Shown: positions 26,293-38,973, counted from the first letter of the stretch. The stretch is DNA of 64,000 bases from Cephalopachus bancanus (GCA_027257055.1 JAPVLO010000626.1:558001-622000), one strand, 5' to 3'. The notes: generated by a model not told the origin, from the sequence alone. A program made the numbers and translations.

Positions 26293-27500
26293 TTTAAAGT
26301 AATTGGTTTATTAAGGTATAATTCACACACCATAAAATTTACCCCTTTAAATTGTACAATTCAGTGGTTTTCAATATATCCAGAGTTGTGCAACTGTCAT
26401 TACTATCTAGTTTCAGAACATTTTTTTACTCCCTAAAGAAACCCTATACCTTTTTATAGACACTATTTTCCTCCCTCACCACCCTCTGGCAGCTACCAAT
26501 CTACTTTCTAGTTCTATGGATTTGCCTATTTAGGACATTTCATCTAAACTATATTATACAATATGTGATCTTTGTATCTGGCTTCTTTCACTTTACATGT
26601 TTTCAAGGTTCATCTATGTAATAGCAGGCAGCAATCCTTTATTCCTTTTAATGGCTGAATAATATTCCATTGTATATATATACCATATTTTATATATCCA
26701 TTAATTCGTTGATCTACATTTGGGTTGTAGCATCTTTTAGCTGTTATGTATAATGCTGCTATGCATATTCATATATAGTCCTCATTATTCATAGATTCTG
26801 TATTTATGAATTTATCTACTTGTTAATATTCATAACCCCAAAACTAATATTCATGGCACTTTGGTGGTCACTCACAGACATGTGCAAAGTTGCAAGAAAT
26901 TAGAATCACTTAACACGCCCATTCTCAGCTGTCAGCAGGCTTCTGCTTTCTTGTTTTGGTTCTCATACCATAAAGGAATGCCCTTTTTGAGTTTTATATA
27001 GTTCCACATTTTTCACCTTTTTTTTTTTTTTTTACTGGTGATTCTGCTACTTAAAGTGACCCCCAAACATAGTGTTGAATGCATCTAGTGTTTGTAACTG
27101 CAAGAAGGCTATGATGTGCCTCATAGAGAAAATACATATGTTTGATAAGTGTTATTAAAGCATGAGTTGTAGAGCTGTTGGCCATGAGTTCAGTGTTAAT
27201 GAATCAACAATATATATGAAATAATATGTCTTTAAACAGAAACACACATAAAATAAAGCTGTGTATTGATCGGCTGATAAAATATTGTGACCAGAGAGTC
27301 ACAGGAACCTAACCTCATATTTCCCCTAAGAAGCAGTGGTTTAATATTTGCTCATTGTGTTCATGTTGACTTTATAGACCATAACTACCACAAATAATAG
27401 AAATCAGCTGTATATGGTTTTACATGGACATTTTTCAGGTAGGAATAAAATTGCTAGGTCATATGGTAACATCTGCTTGTTTTGTGAACAAGATTTCTCA
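26293..27500 (-). mobile_element. L1M 3' end split by a Tigger
   Basis: Reverse-oriented L1M 3'UTR and ORF2 end: TTTATTAAGGTATAATTCAC, ATTCAGTGGTTTTCAATATA, GGCTGAATAATATTCCATTG. It stops at 26775 and resumes at 27413 with GGTTTTACATGGACATTTTT and ATTGCTAGGTCATATGGTAA, so the DNA between is a later insertion. Confidence 0.8.
26776..27410 (+). pseudogene. Internally deleted Tigger inside L1M
   Basis: 635-bp Tigger flanked by TA (26774-26775 and 27411-27412), right end CAGCTG, left end TAGTCC (C-to-T from the usual CAG). The plus strand near 27060-27210 retains the N-terminal helix-turn-helix part of the transposase (words matching a CLIEKIHMF-like stretch and AVGHEFSVNESTI), with no DDE core. 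It entered an existing L1M, so it is younger than that L1M. Confidence 0.82.
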
Positions 27501-28125
27501 GTGTTTACATCTATAAAAGTGAAAATAGGAATAGAATTTGTGCTGAACCCTGTCTTTTACCAGGTGCAAGGAAATGAGATTCTTGTTGGGCTGGTGTGGG
27601 AATTTCCCTGGCTTAGAAGCCCTTGACACACAGGAGTCGTTATCTTTTGTGATACTTCCATTGGCATAGCTCCCAAGGGTCCTTGAAGAGACATATTCAA
27701 ACAGAAGAAATCATCACACTCAGGAAAGTCCAAGACTGTTCATTTGTAGTTTTCCTAAAGTGAATTTTTTTGCTTTGTTCAATTTACCAGCTTTCTACCA
27801 TCTGTCTCCCTTGCCTGTTGCCCAGTTCCTTCATGGCCAATATATGGGATTGAATCTAGAGGGCCTAAGCCTTACATAGGAGGTTGATGAGCCTATAATT
27901 GTGTTAAAGCTTAGGTTTTTTTTAAGCTGATATTTTCATATGCATTATTGCTTTATAATATCTCAACAGTTTATTTCTTTGGTAGGATGAATAATTGACT
28001 ATATAATTAAAATATTTCAGTAATAGTACATCAAAAACAGCAGTATCTATAAAGATAAGCAGTTCTGTGCTTTCTGTTTGTAGTAAAGATTACATCTATA
28101 ACTGAATGAATAAGCATATTCTTGT
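27501..28125. other. CASK: CASK intron, no recognised feature
   Basis: No gene or named repeat seen. Confidence 0.5.
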
Positions 28126-28127
28126 TT

Positions 28128-28355
28128 TTTATTGCTGCCATGTACTGATCATCCACTATTTAAGATGTCAGGCATGTTGCTAGATGCTGTTTATGAATGT
28201 TATCTTCAGAGAAACCCTGCAAAAAACACATTATCTACATTTTGCAATTGAGGATATTGAGGATTAGAGAAGTTAAGAAACTTTTGGATTGATGCACAGG
28301 AAGTAGTAGGGCCAGATAAATCCAAACTAGTCTGTCTTTTGGTCTCCAAGGCCCA
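28128..28355 (+). mobile_element. MIR SINE fragment
   Basis: Ancient tRNA-derived SINE; the core ATTGAGGATATTGAGGATTA and GAGAAGTTAAGAAAC matches the MIR word order, with CAAGGCCCATG near the 3' side. Confidence 0.7.
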
Positions 28356-28537
28356 TGTTTTCCCTGCATCTCAGACTTTTAGCCCTCGCCCTTTTTGTCC
28401 AATTGCTCAGCTACTCTTGGCTTTATGGGCTGCACACCCTCAAAGAGAAAAGTGGTGTGTGTGTGAAGTTAGGGATTTTTTATTTTTCAATTTTTTCCCA
28501 CACCTTTAACCATCTAGAACTGTGCCTAGTACAATGT

Positions 28538-28593
28538 AGGTACTCAATAATAAATAAATAAATAAATAAATACTTATTTATTATTGAGTACCT
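28538..28593. repeat. Perfect 20-bp inverted repeat on an AAAT tract
   Basis: AGGTACTCAATAATAAATAA at 28538-28557 and its reverse complement at 28574-28593, separated by AAATA/AAAT repeats. It resembles an expanded version of the naturally palindromic 3' tail of L2/MIR elements. Confidence 0.9.
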
Positions 28594-29019
28594 ATTTATT
28601 TAAATAAATATTTATTGAGTGAATGAAGGAATACCATAAAAGTTTTATGAATTTACTGAGGATTCTAGGGATGGTGTAATAAAGAAACAGTATGATAGTT
28701 GATGAACAAAGGAACTTTTTCTGCTTTTTTGCAGAGATTACATCTGTAAAAGTTAAGTAGTCTCAGTAACGCTTTCATGGTCAAGATTCCAAAGCTGGAC
28801 TATAAAAACACATGATTCTAATACTTTGTTTACCTCTCACTTCTCACCTGGCTAGCATGCTAGTTTATCCAAACTACTTTGTTATACGAGCTTGTTCTGC
28901 AGCTTGCTATAATGAGGTCATATGATTAGTTATGGCAGTGGGTGGTGACCCTTCTCAAACTATGAGAAAGAAGTCAAGTCTAGGTATTCTCAGAGTAAAT
29001 TCTGTAGAGATCTTAGACC

Positions 29020-29835
29020 AGATCAGGAAGTCTCAAGAATGGACAAAAGACTTGAAAGATATTTCAGAAAAAAATTATCCAAATGATTAATAAACAGTAT
29101 ACAACTTCATTAGTCATCAAAGAAATGCAAATTAAAACCATGATGCGATGCCACTGCATTCCTAAAAAAATGGCCAAAAAATGAAAACGACAGACGATTC
29201 CAAGTGTCACTTGGAACATAGAACTACCAGAACTCCTATTGCTAACAGGAATGTAAGTTACTTCAACCAGTTTGGTAAACTGTTTGATAATCTCTACCAA
29301 AGTTGACGTATACTATGTATCTTATGACCTAGCATTTCCAGCCCTAAGTGTACACCCAGCAGCAGTACCTTAACATATGTACACCAAAAAATGTACAAGA
29401 ATGCTTTTAGCAGAATTCTTCGTAATAGCCCTAAATTAGAAACAACTCAAATGTCCAGCAGCAGTAAATTACATAAATAAATAAATAAATTGTAGTGTAT
29501 TCATACAATGGAGCACTACTAAACAATGAGAATGGATGGACCTTTGTTACCCACAAAGCATAGATGACTCTCACAATCATGATAAGTGACAGAAGCCAGG
29601 CGTAAAAGACTACTGATTCTATGATTTCATTTATATAAAGTACAACAATGGTATAACTAATCTATGACGTTTGAGATCAAAATGGTGGTTACCACTGAGT
29701 AGAGGTAGTGAGGAAAGGCACAGTAGGGGCTACTGAGGCGCTGGTCATGTTCTGTTTCTTGAGCTAGGTGATTTATATGGGTGAGTTCACTGAAAATTCA
29801 TCAAGCTATATACTTTTGCTTTCTGTGGAAGAATA
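29020..29835 (+). mobile_element. Old L1M 3' end
   Basis: Plus-strand ORF2 C-terminus and 3'UTR: CATCAAAGAAATGCAAATTA, GAACTCCTATTGCTAACAGG, GCAGAATTCTTCGTAATAGC, and GTGGTTACCACTGAGTAGAG. An AAAT-type tract is at 29474-29490. No coding frame left. Confidence 0.8.
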
Positions 29836-30760
29836 GGTATACATTGTCCCAAGGGAAAGAGAATGGAGCAATTTTATTTTGTCAGCTCATGTGGTCTGGG
29901 GTAAAGATCTGCCTAGACTATTTAGATATTTACATTTTGCATAATGGGGATCTGACTTGCTAGTACACAAAAGCATTCATTGAATCTTGGAGGGAAAAGT
30001 GTCATTGGATATTTATTCTATGCAGAATGCTAAGTACTAAGGTGTGTAAAAATAGGACTATGACACAGATACCTTGGCAGAGTGACTCAGGGCACAGGTA
30101 AATCTGTTTTGTTATCCTTATTAGAGTCTTAGAAAATAATGACAAAAGGCATTGATTCAAAATGAGGCAAAATGTATGTAAAGTTATGACACAAGTGCCA
30201 TTTCTGAAATGTTTTGGAAAGAATGCTATTGGTCTATTTAAATTAGCCTTGCGTTATCGTTGGTATTTACCTTTATCTTGGCTTATTTAAATTTCCTCTC
30301 CATCAATTTGGTAGATTTTATCTATTTTGTTTACTCTTCAGAAATAACTGCCAGGGGATTTTAAGACTACTATTTGAGGAATGATTGCCAAATTACTCAT
30401 TTTTCAGTGTAAATTCAGTGAGTAATGCTGGCTTTCTGAGAAGCTTCACCAATTTGTCTATATAATGTATATATTTTTAACACTTTTAATATGTGAATGA
30501 AAATGTTACTGAGTTTCTCCACCTTTGTACATTCAGTAGCTTTTTACTGAGCTTTGGAAATGTTTTATCTTTTTAATATGGTAATCTTCTCCCCACATGG
30601 CATTTGAAAACAACCATCTCGTGCACGAGACTAAGTAAAGAACAATGCTATCCTGTTGAGTCCTTCTTAAATCCAAGGAAAGTTTGAGGTTTTTAAGTAC
30701 TAAATGGATTATAGCTAAAGGTTTTACAATTTTTTTTTACAAATCCATCAGTGTAGGAAA
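29836..30760. other. CASK: CASK intron, no recognised feature
   Basis: AT-rich intron, nothing recognised. Confidence 0.5.
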
Positions 30761-30764
30761 AGCA

Positions 30765-30955
30765 TGGAAAGAATTGGAGTCAGATGTGTCAGACATTCCA
30801 GATCTGTCCTGTACAATGCGACCTTGAGTTCCATAGACCTCAGCTTTCCTAGCTGTCAAATGACAAGAATAATACTGTCCTTGCAGAGCTGGTTCAAAGA
30901 TTAAGGGTAATGATATCTGTGAAGCACCTCAGCTTATACTTAGCACATTGTAGGT
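30765..30955 (-). mobile_element. MIR SINE fragment
   Basis: Reverse MIR: TGGAGTCAGATGTGTCAGAC, GCGACCTTGAGTTCC, CTCAGCTTTCCTAGCTGTCA and GAAGCACCTCAGC in the expected order. Confidence 0.7.
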
Positions 30956-31310
30956 GGGCTTCTGTTGTGACCCAACCTGGAGTTATCTTCATTTTGCCCA
31001 CTTCAATCCCATCTCTATAATTCCCATTTGTTTATTTTAATTTCTTTGTCTTCCTCTTATCTTTTTTTCTGATATGAAACTACCAGAGAGTGTTTTTGGT
31101 TTTAGGTTCTGACAAGACATGAAATTTTTTCTTCTTCTAATGCTGTTAGAGAAAACAATTTTTTAAAAAATATTTTAAATTTTGAAAGATCAAACATGTT
31201 TAAGTTATTTTTTTCAAACTCTCTGCCACCAAGGTGGCTAGTAACATAAATTTTTCACTCATAAGTCTGAGATGTTTATTAAGGACTGCTGATTTAGGGA
31301 GTATTGGCCT
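30956..31310. other. CASK: CASK intron, no recognised feature
   Basis: Short stretch between a MIR and an MLT1 LTR with nothing recognised. Confidence 0.4.
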
Positions 31311-31313
31311 GCT

Positions 31314-31592
31314 ATGGTCTGAATGTTTCTGTCCTCCCCACCAAAATTCATATGTTGAGTCCCAATCATCAAGGTAATGAAGATGGTGTCTTTGGGAGGG
31401 TTCTGCCCTCATTAATTGAATTAGTGTCCTTATAAAAGATGCCCCAGAGAGATCCTTTGTCCCTTTCACCATGTGAGGCCACAGTGATTTTGGAATTCCC
31501 AGTTTCTAGAACTGTGAGAAATAAATTGATGTTGTTTATAAGCCACCCAGTCTATGGTATTTTGTTATAGCAGCTCAAACACACTAAGATAG
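31314..31592 (+). mobile_element. MLT1A-like MaLR LTR
   Basis: CTATGGTCTGAATGTTTCTG at the left, CATATGTTGAGTCCCAATC, CCTTATAAAAGATGCCCCAG, GAACTGTGAGAAATAAATTG and GCCACCCAGTCTATGGTATT at the right. Internal deletion of about 90 bases relative to a full LTR. The 90-residue frame at 31200-31472 (-) is its antisense shadow. Confidence 0.85.
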
Positions 31593-32145
31593 GGTCCCTT
31601 TATGATATGGCTTACTATATATGACTGTGTCTGGCTATTGTACTAGTCATAACCCCTGTGTTCTCTATTGTGTGCTTCTATGAGTTAGATTTGTTTAAGG
31701 ACATATTTATGTTTTTTTTTCTTTAAATTTTTTCATATTTATTAACTGAGATATCAAGTTTCCTTCTTCTATTTACATTTTATACGAGGGCTACTTTCTT
31801 TTGGAGTTTCTCTTAAGTTAATCAAAGTAAATGTATTACATAGTATTTTTAAAAACTTTTTTTGCCTCAATATACTGCTGACACTTCAGTGAAGAGGAAT
31901 TAATAATAGCTTTACCAATGCACATTAAAGATGATGAAAATTATCCAGGAAGTTCCATAATATGGTTAATAATTATTAAAATTAAGCCAAGAATAATGAA
32001 AGGAATAACATTACACTAAAGTGATATTTATGTCTTACCATGTAAAGATTTCTTTTAAGTGAAATTTGACAATTATTAGACCAGCCATACACAAAATCTG
32101 GTATTTTAAAATTAATCTCAAAGGCCAAAGTGTTGTGATGACAGG
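31593..32145. other. CASK: CASK intron, no recognised feature
   Basis: AT-rich intron between two MLT1 pieces; nothing recognised. Confidence 0.4.
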
Positions 32146-32149
32146 GAAA

Positions 32150-32232
32150 TATTTTATATTTGCCTTTATAAAAGAGGCCTCAGAGAGCTGCCTTGTCCCT
32201 TCCACCATGTGAGGATACAGTGAGAAAACACC
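32150..32232 (+). mobile_element. Short MLT1 LTR fragment
   Basis: TTTATAAAAGAGGCCTCAGA and CCACCATGTGAGGATACAGT are core MLT1A-type words; the ends of the LTR are missing. The frame at 32035-32295 (-) is antisense to it. Confidence 0.75.
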
Positions 32233-33305
32233 ACTAAATGTAGAGTATATATTCATTGAGTGTATTCTATGAATATAGTATGGAAAATGCTCCATCAGAC
32301 TTATAGAGAAACTGGCACCATTTCATTTTCACTGTATTCTGTTAGAGAAGCCACAGATTCCACCTGAATTGAAGGGAAAGGGATGTAGATCTAGTCTCTG
32401 GGTGGAAGAGCTGACAAAAGATTTCTGGTCATCTTTAATCTACTGCACCCAGTAATTTTTTAATTTAAACTCTGTTGCCTTAATGTTTGACTGAGGTTGT
32501 AGCAGTTGTAGCTGCTCCATTCCAAAGCAGTGTTAAAATCCTACCACAGGATCAAATATCCTCATTAAGTACCAGTTCAGGATGCAAAGACAGGAGTGAA
32601 TCATTTGTCACTGTGAATAGGAAACTAAAATAAGGACATGTTGTGTTCTACAATTAGAAAGAAGCTATTTAAAATCCAGTCTGGCACTGTTTGTTAAAAT
32701 TGAATTTTAATATTTTTTATAATCAAAAGATAGAGAAATAATTTCAGGCAGGCTGTTTTTATAATTTGGTTTTGGCATTTTTCTCATAAGAATAATATTA
32801 TAAGGAAGCAAGTAGTGCCTTTTGAACTGTAAAGTGTTTTTCATTTTCAGTAAGAGGTTTAAATCTACAGAACAATCTGGAAGGATAGATCATCTGTCAA
32901 CTGGTGGTGGAATGGCCCCTGGAAGGCTCAGGAGTCCTGTAACACGTCATAAACTTCTCATGTAAGGAAATCCTTGGAGCCGAGCACAGAACCAGTTAGA
33001 TTTCATCACAATAGGCACATATAAATGGATTAACTGAAAATTTCATGAAATGAAACACACTTGCTGTTGTTGGTTTTATAATACATTTTAAAATGTTCGA
33101 TTCTGAGACAAAGAAAAATTCTAATGCTAATTCTGTCTTTCCTTTGATTCTGTGTGTGACCAGTTTAATTTTCATAATTCATGGCAATCAGAGAATTTGC
33201 TGGGTTATCTGGAGTGGCTATTTTTATCGTTTTTGATAATCCAGTCATATCAAAGACCTCTTACAGCCCAGTAATAACAGTTTTGGTTATTTTTTCCCCA
33301 GGTGA
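32233..33305. other. CASK: CASK intron, no recognised feature
   Basis: Intron of single-copy appearance; no gene or repeat named. Confidence 0.5.
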
Positions 33306-33309
33306 GGGT

Positions 33310-34030
33310 GGTATATCAGAGTCCAGCCAGGAAGCAGAAACTAAGGAGTAATTTAATCAGAACACGCAAAGGTTAATATAAAGAAGTATTGCCAGGGGGT
33401 TGGAGTAAAGGGGAATTAGCTAGTAATAATTAGAGAATTATGAGAAATGCATGGATAGCAGACATAAGAAATAGTCACTGTTCTCGGGGCTGAGCTGGAA
33501 TGCTCAAGGAAGAGGTTTGGCCTCCATCCCAGCAGCACTGAAATCTGTACCTTGTTGGAAAGAGCATGGCCATGGCTCATGGATCACAGAGAAGTTTGCC
33601 GAGACACTCTGCTTACAGGACTCATTGGAAATCTGCCCTCTGGAGTGCAGGGATGGGCCTCACCTCTGAACATGAAGCAAGCTCACTGAGGGAGTGCTAG
33701 GGGAAGCCAATCACAGAGAGAGTGCCCTACCAGCAACATACCGCAACAAAGGCACCTGAGGGGGGTTCCAAGAGAAGCTGCCCAAGGAAAAGTGCCACCT
33801 GCTGCTGGCCACTGTGCACTGCAGATAAACTGCACACACAGCAGGAGGCTGATGAGAAAAACACTGGGACCAGGAGGGCAAAACCCTTGCTCCTCCACTG
33901 TCCTTCCAGTGCCATTTATTGACAAAGCTTAATGTTGTGCCAGCTGGAAAAATGTTTAGAGTCCATCTCTAGTAGTGCAGAGCAGGCAATAGAGGGAGTA
34001 TTTGGAGCTGAGAGACAATAGAGTGGTAAG
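33310..34030. repeat. Probable ancient interspersed repeat, unassigned
   Basis: GC-richer than its surroundings, with words such as CCAGCCAGGAAGCAGAAACT, CATTTATTGACAAAGCTTAA and GGAGCTGAGAGACAATAGAG that I associate with a common ancient repeat but cannot name. Overlapping open frames on both strands at 33683-33925 are explained by its base composition, not by a gene. Confidence 0.45.
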
Positions 34031-34660
34031 TGGCATGGGGGGGGAAGATTGTGCATATGACAGTATAGTGTTGATGACATAGTGGATCAAACAACCCCAT
34101 ATATTATACTTGACAATATTTTCATTTTATTTTGCTTGTATTTTTCTCCTATTCTTTAGTTCCTTAAATGGTTAGTAACTAAATACTAGCATTGTTTATT
34201 TCAATGTAGAATTCTTAGTATTGATTTTCATCATTTTAGCAAAATTGTTTTTAAAATCAAATTCTACCTGAAAAATCATCCTCATAAATAGAATAAATTC
34301 ATGATTTGATTCTGAATATTAAATTAGTGGCACGTTGCAAATTTATTGCTGTGATATTAGGATTTCACATACTACTTAAATAGATTGTGTGGAATAATAT
34401 TAACTGTCCAAATGAGTTTTGGCGAACATGCTATTAATCTGTATGTTAAAGTAAAAGCCAGAATGTTTCTCTGAAAATAAAGTGAGTCTAATGAAAAGTA
34501 TGAGGAAGGGGGTGTGACCAGATGGATTGCCTCAGTAATGCGCATCATCTAAATGCTAACCGATATATTGTGGAGCAGTGTCACTAATAATGCTGTTATG
34601 AGGACTAATTCATTTTATCATTTTTAACAACGTAAATCTTGTACCTTTCTCTCTCTTCAT
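34031..34660. other. CASK: CASK intron, no recognised feature
   Basis: AT-rich intron, nothing recognised. Confidence 0.5.
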
Positions 34661-35112
34661 TCCCAATTACCAGTGCCTCTGTCAGGCCCTAATCTTCTCA
34701 CTGAAGAACTACTGCTAGAATCTTCTTATTGGGAGTCTCCAGTATCATCCACCTCTAATTTATTCTGCTAACTACTGCCATTTTTATCTTTCTTAATTAC
34801 TGCTTTCATCACTTTTCCCAATCTTGGGAACATATAATTAACAGTGGTTCACTCTGTTACCCTCTTGCCTTAGGATTGAATTGAAATTCTGACATTTGAT
34901 TTTCCAGTGTTTGGTATCTAGACCCACATTACCAGGCCAGTCCTATTTCTCCTTATTTCCTAACATGAATCTTTGTTAGGTTTATTTAACAGGCCTTTAT
35001 TACCTTTTTACTATATGTCAGGTACTAAAAAGACAAAAATGAACCTACCCCAAAGGAAGTCATAATGCAGTCAGGGAGGCATGAATTTAAATAGATGATT
35101 GTTGTTACAATG
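34661..35112. mobile_element. Possible L2 LINE fragments
   Basis: Diverged sequence with the word TATATGTCAGGTACTAAAAAG near 35014 and AAAGGAAGTCATAATGCAG near 35051, which resemble the reverse complement of an L2 3' region. Weak evidence. Confidence 0.35.
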
Positions 35113-35595
35113 TGTGGAAGGCTGAATAATACCTTCCCACCAACTCCCTGAAAAGATGTCCACATCCTAATCCTGGAACCTCTGAATATGTTATGGCAAA
35201 AGGGATGTGAAGTATTTGCAGATGTGATTAAATTCAGCATCTTGAGATGGGGATATTAGCCTAGATTATCCAGGTGGGCTCAGTGTAATCACAAAGGTCT
35301 TTATAAAAGGGAAGCAGAGGGAGATTTGACTACAGCAGAAGATAATATAAAGCAGAGATCAGAGTGATACAGCCATGAGCCAAGGAATGTCAGCAACCTC
35401 TAGTAGCTGGCATAGACAAGGAACAGATTCTCCCCAGAGCCTTCAAAGGAACCAGCCTTGCCAATACCTTGATTTTAGTCCTGTAAGACTCATTGCAGAT
35501 TTCTGCCCTCTAAAACTGTAAGAGAATACCTTTGTGTTTTTTTAAGTCACAAAGCTTGAAGTAATTTGTTCAGGCAGCAATAGGAAACTAGCGCA
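35113..35595 (+). mobile_element. MLT1C/D-like MaLR LTR
   Basis: Near full-length LTR: AGGCTGAATAATACCTTCCC, CTGGAACCTCTGAATATGTT, CAGATGTGATTAAATTCAGC, GATTATCCAGGTGGGCTCAG, CTTGATTTTAGTCCTGTAAG and CAGCAATAGGAAACTAG at the 3' end. About 480 bases. No internal region. Confidence 0.88.
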
Positions 35596-37430
35596 TGGCA
35601 TAATAAATATAAGCATTCCCTGCTGTAGTACAAAAGGGAACGTGACAAATTCTGTTGTGATAAGATGAGGAATTCACAGACAGACTTGACCAGGGTAGGG
35701 CATTGAAAATAAGGGAAAATTATGTACAGAGGCATGGCGCAGTGAATTATTAGTGCAGTCTATTCAGGAAAGTGCAAGTCATTTGGTTTTGTTGGAGTTA
35801 AAGTTGTGGGTAGGGTGAGAAATGCACCAGTTAGGCTATGAATGTCTTGTGTGCAATGCTAAGAAGTTTAAACTTTATTCTTCAGGTGCTGGGGGGACAT
35901 TGGTAGGTTTCAAGCAAGGGTCACACAATCAGGTTTATATTTTAGGAAGATCAATCAAGTAGTAGTGTGGAGGAGGCTGTATAAGGAGGGAAAACCAGCT
36001 AGAAAGTTTTCAGTGGTTCACATTAGTATAGATGGATGCCTGAATTAAAGCTTTTGCAGTGGTCCTGGATAGAGGAGAAGGGCTAAATAGAAGTATTAAG
36101 GAGATTCGATGCAACTGGGTAGTACAAGGCTTAAGGAAAAAAATTAGGAAATGCCTACATTCTTGCTTCATATGACTAGTTAATGGTTCTACTTATTTTG
36201 TTCAGATAGGCACTATCAAGGGTAAGTGGGTCAGGGAGAATAAATGAGTTTTGTACATGTTGTATCTGAGGAACTTTTGAAATATAAATGTTGATCAGTG
36301 AGATGTTTTAGTCTAAAACTTAGGATCAAGGTCTGAACAAAAGAGAAAGGATTTGAGAATCTTTACATGTGAGTAATGGAGTAAACCCTAGAAATACATA
36401 TTATTTAAAGAAAAGACATTAAAGGGCCAAAATGAAAAAGAAGGCGGTCAAGGTCAGTATCCAGAGAAACACCTACATTTAAAGAAAGAAAGGGCAGAGA
36501 CAGAAAAACCAGGAAGGGGAGAGAGAAGGAGAATTTTCACCGGAGAATGTGGTCTTAAAAGTTGAGAGAGATTTTCTGTGGTGGCAAATGCTATAAAGAG
36601 GAATAACTGTGATGTCCATGGAATTTGGCAACTTAGAAACCAGTGAGAACCTTGGCCAAAGCAATTTCAGTGTTGCATTGGGGCCAGAAGCCAGATGGTG
36701 GCAGACTGAGAAAAGAAAGTGGCAGGGGGAGTAGGGAAAGTAAATATAAGATAATTTTTCAAGAGGCTTGACTGGGAAGAGGAAAGAGGAACAGTCAAGG
36801 TGGAGGGGTATGTGGAGTAGGGGTGGAATTTAGATGGTTAGGGGTTTTAGCATCTTTTTTTGCTGGGGGAAAGAGCTAAGAGGAAGAAAAAGGATGCTCT
36901 GATGGAGTAAGGTCTTTGATAGGCAGCAGCTGGAGGGTGGGCCCTTCTTCCACTGAGACCAAAGGAAAGACAAGGTACAGATAGAGCTGGGCCTGCAGGC
37001 AGGAGGAGGAGGAGGAGCCAGAGGGCATTCCTCTGCTGATGGCCTGATTTTCTTGGTAAAGTGAGAGGCAGAGCCACCTACTGAGAGTAAGTGTGGTGGT
37101 AGAGAATGAACAGATAAGAGAGTTTGTAATAGCACCTTAGAGGAATTGAAGAGAGATATAGGAGGGTAAATTGCCAGGCTGCCACAAGGGCCCAGCTGCA
37201 GTTGGGTGCAAGTTTGTAGCAGCACTTATCAACATGCTGGCATGGTTTCTCTCAGCAACACTAATTAGCCTACAGTTTAGGAGAGAAAGATTGTATGAGT
37301 AGATCATGCCAGAATAGAAAGTATTACAGCAGACATGATGGATGATGGAATCAAGAGAGATGAAAGTAATGGAGCGGGGGGAAAAGACCATAGATCTAGA
37401 AGGGTAAGGAAGATTTCAGAACTGCAGCAA
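35596..37430 (-). mobile_element. Ancient purine-rich LINE-like remnant
   Basis: Purine-rich sequence with words such as TTTAAACTTTATTCTTCAGG, GGAAGATCAATCAAGTAGTA, GGCCAGAAGCCAGATGG and CAGAGAGAAACCAT-like runs, in an order I associate with a very common ancient LINE-type repeat (possibly L2). It seems to continue across the MLT1 LTR at 35113-35595. The minus-strand frames at 36830-37225 and 36847-37077 are low-complexity readings of its A/G-rich strand. Confidence 0.4.
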
Positions 37431-37794
37431 AAAATATTCTAGCTGGTCAGTCTCGTCACCATCACAACAGTTTTCATGACACCACTTTTAAGAGGAACGA
37501 TGATGCTATAAGAGCAAGGAAGTTGATTTCTGGAAGACTTAGGTTCCGTAATGGTTCTGCCATTTACTAATTTTGTGAAAGTTATTTAACTTCTAAGCAA
37601 GCTTGAATTTTTATACACAGTAAATGCTCAACAAATGTTTAAAGTAAGCTTTAAGAACTGGGAAGAAACAACATGACATATCATTAGAGATGCCATTTTG
37701 GTTTAAAAAAACGAAGTCAGTGTCAGCTCTGATTTTTCATTTAAGATTTTAATAGCCAGTTTCGATCAGAACATTTTGCATCACCACATATTGT

Positions 37795-38118
37795 TCAAGG
37801 TACTTTGACTGCATAACAAATTACCCCAAAACTTAGTGACATAAAATAACTATTTAATATGTTCACAGATTCTGGGGCTCAAAATTTAGACAGGGCACAG
37901 CACAGGTTGCCTCTGATTTACAATGTCTGGGGCATGAGCTTGAAGACTTGAGAGCAAAGGGCTGGAATCATTTAAAGGCTGACTAACTCACATTTGGCTG
38001 TTGATGCTGGCTATTGAATGAGAGACCTTAGCAGGGACCCTTGACCACATTTTGTGTGGCCTCTCCATGTGGAGAGGCTTTCTCACAGCATGGCAGCTGA
38101 ATTCCAAGGGCAAATGTT
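37795..38118 (-). mobile_element. MaLR LTR, diverged MLT1-type
   Basis: GACTGCATAACAAATTACCC, CCAAAACTTAGTGACATAAA, GAGCAAAGGGCTGGAATCAT and GTGGCCTCTCCATGTGG follow the order of a reverse MLT1-family LTR. The subfamily is uncertain. Confidence 0.55.
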
Positions 38119-38675
38119 GAGAGAGACATTCTTTTGCTCAGCATAATGGTTTTGAGATTTATTCCGCTGTCTGTTGTATGTATCAGTCATTCTTTGTTGG
38201 TGAGTAATATTCCATTGCATGCTTATACTAAAGTTTTAAAATCCATTTTCCTGTTGATAGAAATACAGACTGTTTGCAGTTTGGGACTGAGTAGAGCTGC
38301 TTTGAATGTTTGCATGTAAATCTTTTGAGTGGACATTTATTGTCATTTCTCTTACTTAAATACCTAGGAGTGCAGTTGCAAGGTTATTGAGAAATTCTTA
38401 GATATTTTCTACAGTGGTTGCACTATTTGATATTACTACCAATAATATATGAGAGTTACTGTTTTTCTACATCCTTGCCATTAATTGGTATTGCCATCCT
38501 TTTTAATTTCAGCCATTCTGGTGGGTATGTCATGTTATTTCTTGTTTTAATTTGCATTTACCTGGTGACTAAAAATATTGTGCTTATTGGCCATTTATAT
38601 ATCTTTGTTGAAGTATCTCCTCAGGTTGTGTACCTATATTTATTTTTTATTGAAGTGTGTGTCTTTTTCTTTTTC

Positions 38676-38973
38676 TTTTTTTTTTTTTTTTTTTTTTTTT
38701 TGAGTTGAGAGTCTCACTCTGTCGACCAGACTAGAGTGCAGGGGCATGATTACAGCCTCAAACTTCTGGGTTTAAGCAATCCTCCCACCTCAGCCTCCCA
38801 AGTAGCTGAAACTACTGGCATTTGCCAACATGCCTGACCAATTATTTGATTTTTTGTAGAGATGAAGTCTTGCCATGTTACCTAAGCTGGTCTCAGAACT
38901 CCTGGGCTCAAGCAATCCTCCCATCTCAGCCTCCTAGAGTGCTGCGATTACAGGTGTCAGCCACTGTGGCCAG
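38676..38973 (-). mobile_element. Older dimeric Alu
   Basis: Reverse Alu with a 25-base T-run at the left; more diverged than its neighbours (CAGGGGCATGATTACAGCCTC; CTGGCATTTGCCAACATGCC). Confidence 0.92.

Noticed and set aside
33683..33925. Overlapping open frames on both strands
   Set aside because: Explained by the locally GC-rich ancient repeat; no conserved motif or splice context.
36830..37225. 131-residue minus-strand frame rich in Leu, Pro and Ser
   Set aside because: Low-complexity reading of a purine-rich ancient repeat; a second frame overlaps it.
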